Shown here: positions 1 to 4,604 of the stretch, one piece after another
How positions within the stretch are numbered: the first letter of the stretch is position 1
How the letters are laid out: every line of letters starts with the position of its first letter
Assembly (NCBI GenBank): GCA_023417745.1
Contig: JAEZEM010000061.1
Location: 1-5,280 of the forward strand
Source of the DNA: Pseudomonadota bacterium
GTDB lineage: Bacteria > Desulfobacterota > Desulfovibrionia > Desulfovibrionales > Desulfovibrionaceae
DNA: 5,280 nt
Direction: 5' to 3'
Position numbers and translations under genes: made by a program
The notes under the pieces: generated by a model
Told to the model about the DNA's origin: nothing
Database searches by the model: none
Seen by the model: only the letters and a program-made list of their open reading frames with translations

Positions 1-1762
1 CACCTACTATCTGCTGGTCAAGCTCCTGATGGCCTGCGGCGTGTCGGATTTCGCCCTGCGTTTTCTCTCGGCGACCCTCGGTCTGGCCAGCGTGGGGGCG
101 ATCTTTGCCCTGGTCCGCCGTCATGCCGGCCTGGCCCCGGCCCTTTTCGCCATGGCCTTCCTGGCGGCCACGCCCCTGGCGCTGTACGTGTCGCGGGTGG
201 TGCGGATGTATGCCATCCTCATTTTTCTCCTCATCCTCTCCACCGGCTTCCTCCTGGCCTGGGCCCAAAGCGGTTCCCGGCGCGACCTGCTGCGCCTGGT
301 CGGCGTCAATCTGGTCATGACCAGCCTGCATTATGTCTCGTTCATGATCCTGGCCGCCCAGTTCGCGGCCGTGGTCTGGATCGCCCCGCGCCGGGGCGGA
401 CGCCGCCCCTGGCCCGACATCGGGCTGTACCTGGCCGGCTCGGCCCTGGCCGTGGGGCTGGTGGCCCCGTTTTTCATCAGCCGCCTGCTGCGGACCCATC
501 GCGGCCAGTTCATGGGCTATTCCTATCTGGAAGCGGCCGGCAACATGCTGGCCAAGGTCGGCGAAACCTTGTGGTTTTTCCCGCACCAGTGGCCGGCGGC
601 GGCGCTTTTCGCCCTGATCGTCCTGGCTGGGCTGGTCCTTGCGGCCCGGCTGCGCTCCAATCTGGGGCGGGTCGTCTTGTGTCTGGGCGTGCTGCCGGTG
701 GTGTTCCTGGGGGCCACCAAATACGACTATTACGCCTTCAACGTCTGGCATTTGTCGTTTCTGCTGGCGCCGTTTTCCATCGCCTTCGGGCTGGCGGCGG
801 CGCGTCTGGCAGCACGTCTGGCCGCCCGGGTTCCGGCCACGGTCGGGGCGCTTGCGCTGGTCGCCGCCCTCGGGGCCTGGATGCTCGGCCCCCGCTACGA
901 CGCCTTCTACGCCCCGGACACGGCCATCCTGCCCTTTTTCACCCTGTCCAAGCCCCTGGCCCGCAACCTGCCGCCGCTTATCGGCCAGGACGGGGCCGTG
1001 GTCTTTTGCGACATGTGCACGCTTAACGGCTACTACTGGTACGCCGACCAGTACGGCGCGGGCGAGCGCCTGCGCGCCCAGACCGTGGAGCCGGAGGCGG
1101 CCGTGCGTTCGGTGCGGTTCGTCTCGGGCAGCGGCTCCTTTGGCGGCTTCGCCAAGACCGAGGCCGAATTCCTGGCCCGCTACGGCGCGCCGGCCAGCGT
1201 CGAGAAGACTTTCCAGGCGGCGGTCTACCGCTTCGACGTGGCCAAGACCCCGTTGCCGGCCATCGCCAGCCTGCCCTACACGGCCACGGCCGAGGCCGGG
1301 CTGACGAGCTTTTTTGCCGGCGTGGACCGGGCCTGGGGGCTGACCCTGAACCCGGATTGGGGCGGGTCGGCCGGCCCGGCCGACACCGGCCAGGGCGGCT
1401 TTGAATACGTCATTGAAAACCACCTCGCCGGACCGCAGCTCGTGGTCTGTCATCAGGAACTCGTCAACACCGGCCGGGAAAACACCTACGTGGTGCGCTA
1501 CCGCTTCAACGACGAGCCCTTTGTGGAGGCGGCCCGGCTGACCGGCCCGAGCCCGGTCGTGGACCTGGGCTTTGTGGCCGAGCGCCGCGAACCGTACAAG
1601 CGCCTGACCATCCGGGTGGAGATGGCGTTGGCCCCGTACACGGCGGACTTTGCCGGCGGCAACCAGTCCACCTTGGGATTCAAGCGCCTGGATTTGCGGG
1701 TGGTCCCGCTGGAGGAGGCGGCGACGGCCGTCGCCGCCACGAGCGAGGGAGGCGGATCATGA
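1..1762 (+). CDS. GT-C family 39 (PMT/ArnT-like) membrane glycosyltransferase, 5'-truncated by window edge
   Basis: The frame is open from the first base to TGA at 1760-1762, giving 586 visible residues. The ATG at 29 is probably internal, because the codons before it read TYYLLVKLLM. That matches the conserved stretch after the first extracytoplasmic loop of family 39 enzymes (typically HPPLYYLLLKLWM). The start and the acidic catalytic motif of that loop therefore lie outside the window. Hydrophobic segments follow to about base 895 (roughly nine membrane spans), including an RMYA segment near 205-215 that is usual in this family. From about base 900 the protein is soluble, presumably periplasmic, with a CDMC cysteine pair at 1007-1018. 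The last ~130 residues are beta-rich. Known family role: transfer of a sugar from a polyprenyl-phosphate donor to lipid, glycan or protein on the outer face of the inner membrane. Donor and acceptor cannot be told here. The stop overlaps the next start (ATGA), implying co-translation with the lipoprotein. Confidence 0.85.
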   Translation, partial: TYYLLVKLLMACGVSDFALRFLSATLGLASVGAIFALVRRHAGLAPALFAMAFLAATPLALYVSRVVRMYAILIFLLILSTGFLLAWAQSGSRRDLLRLVGVNLVMTSLHYVSFMILAAQFAAVVWIAPRRGGRRPWPDIGLYLAGSALAVGLVAPFFISRLLRTHRGQFMGYSYLEAAGNMLAKVGETLWFFPHQWPAAALFALIVLAGLVLAARLRSNLGRVVLCLGVLPVVFLGATKYDYYAFNVWHLSFLLAPFSIAFGLAAARLAARLAARVPATVGALALVAALGAWMLGPRYDAFYAPDTAILPFFTLSKPLARNLPPLIGQDGAVVFCDMCTLNGYYWYADQYGAGERLRAQTVEPEAAVRSVRFVSGSGSFGGFAKTEAEFLARYGAPASVEKTFQAAVYRFDVAKTPLPAIASLPYTATAEAGLTSFFAGVDRAWGLTLNPDWGGSAGPADTGQGGFEYVIENHLAGPQLVVCHQELVNTGRENTYVVRYRFNDEPFVEAARLTGPSPVVDLGFVAERREPYKRLTIRVEMALAPYTADFAGGNQSTLGFKRLDLRVVPLEEAATAVAATSEGGGS

Positions 1763-2265
1763 AAACGCGCGCGACGGCCTGGAGCCTGGCCCTGCTGCTG
1801 GCCCTGGCGGCCCTTGGCTGCGAAAGCCGCCAGCCCGCCCCCCTGACCATGCTCGACCTGTTCACCTTCCGCCAGACGGTCCCGGCCGCGCTCGCCAATA
1901 TCGAGGGGCTGGAGCATGACGAGAAAGGGGCGTGGCGCTGGCTGCTCGGCCCCGAAGGCCGGGTGGCCTTTCACAGCGACGCGGCCCGGCCCTACACCCT
2001 GCGCTTTCGCCTCATGAACCCGCTGCCGGACCAGGTGGTGACGGTTTCCATAAACGGCCGGGTCCTGGCGACCTACGGCCCCTTGCCCCGGGCCGGCTGG
2101 CTGGAGCCGTCGGTGGCGGCGGCCTTGACCTTCGAGGCCAGGCCCGGGGAGAACGTCCTGGCCTTTGCCGCTTCCGACTGGAACGGCCGGACCGTGGCCC
2201 ACATGCCGACCGACGCCCGGCCCTTGGCCGCCGTGTTCCTCGATTTCCTGCTCTATGCCCGCTAG
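1759..2265 (+). CDS. Small lipoprotein with a predicted beta-sandwich (carbohydrate-binding-like) domain
   Basis: A 168-residue protein. The start is fixed by the ATGA overlap with the glycosyltransferase stop and by a GGAGGCGG Shine-Dalgarno at about 1748-1755. The N-terminus has K2 and R4, a hydrophobic run, then a lipobox-like A-L-G-C, so cleavage and lipidation at C21 are predicted. The +2 residue is Glu, not Asp. The mature part is probably all-beta. It carries a W-R-W-x2-G pattern (59-64), alternating strands, an N-G turn at 99-100 (VTVSINGRV), a P-G-E-N-V-L segment (129-134) and a D-A-R-P-L-A ending (152-157). From memory, this order (RW..G, V.V..NG, G.N.L.F, D.RPLA) recurs in jelly-roll modules attached to polysaccharide-related glycosyltransferases and methyltransferases; I could not check this. 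Inference: an envelope-anchored accessory factor for the upstream transferase, perhaps binding glycan. No enzyme motif is visible. The protein is real with high confidence; its function is unknown. Confidence 0.85.
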   Translation: MKTRATAWSLALLLALAALGCESRQPAPLTMLDLFTFRQTVPAALANIEGLEHDEKGAWRWLLGPEGRVAFHSDAARPYTLRFRLMNPLPDQVVTVSINGRVLATYGPLPRAGWLEPSVAAALTFEARPGENVLAFAASDWNGRTVAHMPTDARPLAAVFLDFLLYAR

Positions 2266-2294
2266 GGCGCGGGCCGGAAGCAGAGCAGACGCGG

Positions 2295-2334
2295 AAAAAT
2301 TTCTTTTTGAAATAATTACATTAATATAACGATA
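2295..2334 (+). promoter_or_regulatory. AT-rich island with possible -10 element
   Basis: Only 5 of 40 bases are G or C, in strong contrast with the flanks. It contains a good -10-like TATAAC (2325-2330). A -35 at proper spacing is poor: TTCTTT at 2301-2306 with an 18-base spacer, while TTGAAA at 2307-2312 is only 12 bases away. It could be a promoter with an upstream A/T element driving the structured region and the miniprotein, or a site for an AT-preferring DNA-binding protein. A start near 2337 would place the terminator-like hairpin immediately at the 5' end of the RNA, which argues for caution. Confidence 0.35.
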
Positions 2335-2371
2335 GGATGCGCCGACGGCACGGGCATCCTGTGCTTTTTTT
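2334..2371 (+). terminator. Probable intrinsic terminator (or attenuator) with seven T's
   Basis: Two alternative stems precede T7 (2365-2371). One is AGGATGC (2334-2340) with GCATCCT (2354-2360). The other is GCACGG (2348-2353) with CC-t-GTGC (2358-2364) around a GCAT tetraloop, which abuts the T-run directly. The second has the classical geometry of a rho-independent terminator. It lies about 70-105 bases after the lipoprotein stop, so it most likely ends the glycosyltransferase-lipoprotein transcript. Because the stems are mutually exclusive and sit just after a possible promoter, an attenuator is a less likely alternative. Confidence 0.6.
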
Positions 2372-2399
2372 CCCAAGAAGGCCTTGTCAGGGACCCGGG

Positions 2400-2705
2400 C
2401 CGGGCGTACCCGGATCTTGTGGCCTGCCGCCAAGCTCGGGACGACTCCCGGAGAGCCCTGCACCGGGGCGGCGGCCAGCCCGGCGTAAAAGAGACGAAAC
2501 GGCTCTGGTTTACGACAACGCCCGCAACCAATGCCCCTCGTGTTTCCGTTGTGACCGGACGCCCGCCCTCGGGGCAAGCGCCTGATCGACAAGACCCGGA
2601 CCCGCCATCCGCCCGCCCGGGGCACAGACGCCGCACGAGATCGCCGGACGCAAACCCGGCGGACGACGGCAGCCGCCCGTCGGCGACTTGGGGACACCCC
2701 CCGAG
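2400..2705 (+). other. Gene-less hairpin-rich region, candidate structured leader RNA
   Basis: I find no credible protein between 2266 and 2714; open frames there are Arg/Pro/Gly-rich and lack ribosome-binding sites. Reading by eye, the + strand RNA could form: CCGGG/CCCGG around CGTA (2400-2413); a long stem 2420-2477 (11 bp with one bulged T, arms 2420-2431 and 2467-2477) holding an inner GCTCGGG/CCC-gga-GAGC hairpin (2434-2456); an imperfect hairpin 2484-2514 (CGTAAAAGAG against CTCT-gg-TTTACG, plus CG/CG inside); a directly abutting hairpin 2515-2552 (ACAACG/CGTTGT); CGCCGG/CCGGCG (2642-2661); CGACGG/CCGTCG (2664-2682); and a last hairpin over the Shine-Dalgarno. The loop TGCCCC (2532-2537) can also pair with GGGGCA (2571-2576), as in a pseudoknot. 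No known riboswitch, 6S, SRP, RNase P or tmRNA core was recognised. High GC makes chance hairpins common, so this is a candidate only. It leads directly into the miniprotein gene. Confidence 0.35.
2687..2705 (+). promoter_or_regulatory. Hairpin overlapping the miniprotein's Shine-Dalgarno
   Basis: CTTGGGG (2687-2693) can pair with CCCCGAG (2699-2705, one G-U pair) around a five-base loop. The 3' arm contains the first half of the GAGGAG Shine-Dalgarno (2703-2708), which lies six bases before the ATG at 2715. Folded, it would hinder ribosome binding. The tighter GGGG-aca-CCCC version (2690-2700) would leave the site free. This suggests, but does not show, translational control. Confidence 0.4.
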
Positions 2706-2714
2706 GAGTCGGAC

Positions 2715-2810
2715 ATGAGTCTGATGGATGTCGGCGCCATCCTTGGCGCGCTGGTGTTTCTGGCCCTGCTTGGAACCCTCGTCTATAAGATGAGCCTCAA
2801 GCACGAATAA
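2715..2810 (+). CDS. 31-residue single-pass membrane miniprotein, function unknown
   Basis: ATG at 2715 to TAA at 2810, preceded at ideal distance (six bases) by a strong GAGGAG Shine-Dalgarno. It is too short for usual gene-finding cut-offs. After a short N-terminus with D5, residues 6-24 form an uninterrupted hydrophobic span (V6 to Y24) containing G7-x3-G11 and A8-x3-A12 small-residue spacings, as used in helix packing. It ends in a short polar tail with K25, K29, H30 and E31. By the positive-inside rule the C-terminus should be cytoplasmic. Size and shape recall accessory subunits such as KdpF, CydX or CcoQ, but I recognise none of these by sequence and no partner gene is adjacent. It is followed by a strong hairpin (2835-2868), so it appears to be its own small transcription unit behind the hairpin-rich leader. 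Codons are ordinary for the window. Existence is likely; function is unknown. Confidence 0.65.
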   Translation: MSLMDVGAILGALVFLALLGTLVYKMSLKHE

Positions 2811-2834
2811 AGACCGCGTACGCGACGCGTCAAC

Positions 2835-2868
2835 CGGGCGTCCGTCTCCCTTGGGAGGCGGACGCCCG
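2835..2868 (+). terminator. Strong GC-rich hairpin, probable terminator after the miniprotein
   Basis: CGGGCGTCCGTCTCC (2835-2849) pairs with GGAGGCGGACGCCCG (2854-2868) around CTTG: 15 pairs including one G-U. It sits 24 bases after the miniprotein stop. The T-tract is weak: only TTT at 2873-2875, and T6 at 2888-2893 about 20 bases on. It may act with factor help or as a 3' end stabiliser. It also lies 66 bases beyond the stop of the leftward gene, but that direction shows no T-run after the stem, so a bidirectional role is doubtful. Confidence 0.6.
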
Positions 2869-2934
2869 AGCCGTTTCGAGCACAGTGTTTTTTCGGGGCA
2901 GGGCCGGCGGCGAGGCCAACCTTGGGGCTGGCCG

Positions 2935-3156
2935 CTAGTGGCGGGGATGGTCGGCGGCGGCGACGCGGGCCAGGGCGACTTCGGCCCGGCGGCGCATACG
3001 GAAAAGCGCCCGCATGCAGGTCAGGTCGTTCTCGGCCACGATGTCGGCCAGGGCCTCCACGGCGATGGCCAGACGCTCTTCGGCGGTGAGGTTCATGTCA
3101 GCGGCAACAGTCTCGATTTCTTTGGCTTTCTTGACAGTAGCGGCAGTGGCGCTCAT
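2935..3156 (-). CDS. 73-residue helical protein of unknown function
   Basis: Read leftwards from ATG at 3156-3154 to TAG at 2937-2935. This start has an AAGGGG Shine-Dalgarno about seven bases upstream (3164-3169 on the + strand). An in-frame ATG 51 bases upstream (3207) falls inside the predicted -10 box and has no such site, so it is rejected. The protein is Ala-rich and predicted almost all-helical: a Lys/Glu-rich N-terminal part (VKKAKEIE, 8-15); a helix starting at the N-cap of L-T-A-E-E-R (23-28) and running to about 42; and a second helix from about 45 to 68 with a basic patch F-R-M-R-R-R (52-57). There is no signal peptide or membrane span, and a single Cys (C47). This could be a small dimeric helical hairpin. 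The basic patch could contact nucleic acid, but no DNA-binding fold is recognised. The gene is divergent from the HDOD-hemB operon, sharing a 170-base control region. Confidence 0.75.
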   Translation of the reverse strand: MSATAATVKKAKEIETVAADMNLTAEERLAIAVEALADIVAENDLTCMRALFRMRRRAEVALARVAAADHPRH

Positions 3157-3193
3157 CTCGCATCCCCTTGCTGGCCGGGCGGCCGTGTGTTTT

Positions 3194-3224
3194 ACCGGCG
3201 GCTTCATACGCCCGGGCCGCCGGT
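3194..3224. repeat. Perfect 9-bp inverted repeat, candidate operator
   Basis: ACCGGCGGC (3194-3202) and GCCGCCGGT (3216-3224) are exact reverse complements separated by 13 bases. The spacer contains the leftward -10 box; the arms cover the predicted start point on one side and part of the -35/-10 spacer on the other. A dimeric repressor bound here would block leftward transcription, and it lies about 20 bases from the rightward -35. The TTTAC next to the left arm is echoed by the leftward -35 beyond the right arm. It could also be chance in GC-rich DNA. Confidence 0.45.
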
Positions 3225-3231
3225 CTGTAAA
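3203..3231 (-). promoter_or_regulatory. Sigma-70-type promoter for the leftward 73-residue gene
   Basis: On the minus strand TTTACA (3231-3226; 5 of 6 to TTGACA) is followed after exactly 17 bases by TATGAA (3208-3203; 4 of 6 to TATAAT). The predicted start is near 3196, leaving a leader of about 40 bases before ATG at 3156. Spacing and position are both as expected. Confidence 0.6.
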
Positions 3232-3244
3232 GCGCCTTCCCCGG

Positions 3245-3274
3245 TTGACCGTGCACCAGAAAAAGGAATAGTGT
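3245..3274 (+). promoter_or_regulatory. Sigma-70-type promoter for the HDOD-hemB operon
   Basis: TTGACC (3245-3250; 5 of 6) is followed after 18 bases by TAGTGT (3269-3274; 3 of 6 but with the key T, A and final T). The transcript would start near 3281, about 45 bases before the GTG at 3327. The -35 is strong and the -10 weak, which would suit activation or regulation. It is back-to-back with the leftward promoter. Confidence 0.5.
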
Positions 3275-3326
3275 TGCGATTACGACTGGCCGCCGTTTGG
3301 CATGGGCGGCCGGCAAGGGGGAGACC

Positions 3327-4577
3327 GTGGCCTGGTTGCCTGTGGACGCCCTGGAATCCGGCATGACCCTGGCCTCCGATCTCAAGGGGCCGGACGGCAA
3401 TATGCTGTTGCCCAAGGGGATCGTCCTTACCGAGAGCCATATCGCCAGCCTGCGGCGTCGCGGCGTGGTCCAGGCCGACGTGGGCGGCGGACAGGACGAG
3501 GCCATGGCCAGCGCGGCCAATCTCGACCCGGTCGTGATCGAAGCCAGCGCCCAGTACGTGGTCCGGCGTTTTGCCGCCAACGACGTCGAGCATCCGGCCG
3601 TGGCCGCCGTCTACGAAGCCGCCGTGCTGCGCCAGGCCCAGGAGCTGGCCGCCGGCGCGCCGCTTTTGCCCGATATTTTTCCCAATCCCCGGGCCGAGTC
3701 CATGCCCGACATGTTTTTCCGCGAGGAAGGCAGCGTCAAGGACATCGTGACCAGCGAAGTCAAGCTGGCCTCCTTCCCGGACATCTATTTCAAGATCCGC
3801 CAGATCCTCGATTCCCCCACCAGTTCGCCAAGCCAGGTGGCCGACGTCGTCAGCAAGGACACGAGCCTGTCGGCCAAGCTCTTAAAGCTCGTCAACAGCC
3901 CGTTTTACGGCCTGCCCCAGCGCATCGACTCCATTTCCCGGGCGGTCATGGTCATCGGCGGCCAGGAGATATCCACCCTGGTGCTCGGCATTTCAGCCAT
4001 GAACGCCTTCAAGGACATCCCCCCGGAACTGATCAACATGCGCACGTTCTGGGAGCATTCCGTGGCCGTTGGCGTCTACGCCCGGCTGCTGGGCGCGGCC
4101 GCCGGCCAGGGCGGGGCCGAACGGCTGTTCGTGGCCGGCATCCTCCACGACATCGGCCGGCTGGTGCTTTTCAAGAAAATGCCCCACGCGGCCGTGGAGG
4201 CCATCTACTACGCCAGGGCCAACGGCTTGCCGCTTTATGCCGCCGAGGAAGAAGTCATGGGGTTTTCCCATCCGCTGGTCGGCGGCCTGCTGCTGCGGGC
4301 CTGGAAGTTTCCCGATGCCCTGGTTTCCTGCGTGGCCTGCCATCACAAGCCGGCCAGCTGCGCCGGGAACATCGAGCCGGCCATCCTCCATGTGGCCGAT
4401 TTCATGGCCGTGGGCATGGGCATTTCGCCGCCGGCCTCCTTTGTCGCGCCCATCCTCGACGCCCCGGCCTGGGAACGGATCGGCGTCGCCCCCGAGCGTC
4501 TGGGCGAGCTGGCCGAGGCCGGGCTGTCCCAGGTCGAAGAGATCGTCAGCGCCTTTTTCCCTGTCCGCAAGCATTGA
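3327..4577 (+). CDS. HDOD-domain signalling protein with N-terminal small beta domain
   Basis: I prefer GTG at 3327 (416 residues), which has AAGGGGGAG at 3315-3323 just upstream. TTG at 3297 would add ten residues with no clear ribosome-binding site. Residues 3-52 match the short module often found before HD-type output domains (VDALESGMTLASDL, LLPKG, LTESHI, L-x3-GV). A variable linker follows. Residues about 147-345 are the HDOD domain: LASFPDIYFKIRQIL, then VADVVSKDTSLSAKLLKLVN with NSPFYG, typical of its first half. The second half keeps HD-superfamily positions: H244 (WEHS), H274-D275 (HDIG), H315 (SHPLVGG), H339-H340 (CHHKP) and H355/D358 (LHVAD). HDOD domains are usually regarded as non-catalytic regulatory modules in bacterial signalling. 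Retained ligands leave metal binding or phosphohydrolase activity open. No membrane span or receiver domain is seen, so it is cytosolic. hemB begins 27 bases downstream, so the two are probably co-transcribed. Confidence 0.9.
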   Translation: MAWLPVDALESGMTLASDLKGPDGNMLLPKGIVLTESHIASLRRRGVVQADVGGGQDEAMASAANLDPVVIEASAQYVVRRFAANDVEHPAVAAVYEAAVLRQAQELAAGAPLLPDIFPNPRAESMPDMFFREEGSVKDIVTSEVKLASFPDIYFKIRQILDSPTSSPSQVADVVSKDTSLSAKLLKLVNSPFYGLPQRIDSISRAVMVIGGQEISTLVLGISAMNAFKDIPPELINMRTFWEHSVAVGVYARLLGAAAGQGGAERLFVAGILHDIGRLVLFKKMPHAAVEAIYYARANGLPLYAAEEEVMGFSHPLVGGLLLRAWKFPDALVSCVACHHKPASCAGNIEPAILHVADFMAVGMGISPPASFVAPILDAPAWERIGVAPERLGELAEAGLSQVEEIVSAFFPVRKH

Positions 4578-4604
4578 TTCAACTCCCAGAAAACGAGGTG
4601 CATC

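Noticed and set aside
29..31. ATG at 29 as the true start of the glycosyltransferase
   Set aside because: The frame is open upstream to the window edge, and the residues before the ATG match a conserved internal family motif.
2341..2370. Sigma-54 promoter from GGCACGG...GTGCT
   Set aside because: The GG and GC dinucleotides are 14 bases apart, not the 10 required.
2620..2685. c-di-GMP (GEMM-I) riboswitch suggested by GGACGCAAA at 2646-2654
   Set aside because: The partner motif GGGCAAACC and the tetraloop/receptor layout are missing, and the segment is better explained as the loop of a CGCCGG/CCGGCG hairpin.
1498..2697. 399-codon open frame on the minus strand
   Set aside because: It lies antisense to two well-supported genes and the hairpin region, is Arg/Gly/Pro-rich with no domain pattern, and is a typical GC-rich shadow frame.
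2316..2804. 162-codon minus-strand frame in the gene-less region
   Set aside because: No ribosome-binding site, low-complexity composition, starts antisense to the miniprotein gene and runs across the terminator region.
2907..2933. Terminator for the leftward gene from GGCCA/TGGCC (2914-2918 with 2929-2933)
   Set aside because: Only five base pairs, with no T-run following on the minus strand.
3205..3207. ATG at 3207 (minus) as start of the 73-residue protein
   Set aside because: It falls within the predicted -10 box and has no Shine-Dalgarno, whereas the ATG at 3156 has AAGGGG at good distance.
3297..3299. TTG at 3297 as start of the HDOD protein
   Set aside because: No clear ribosome-binding site and an atypical N-terminal extension; GTG at 3327 has AAGGGGGAG and begins right at the conserved domain.
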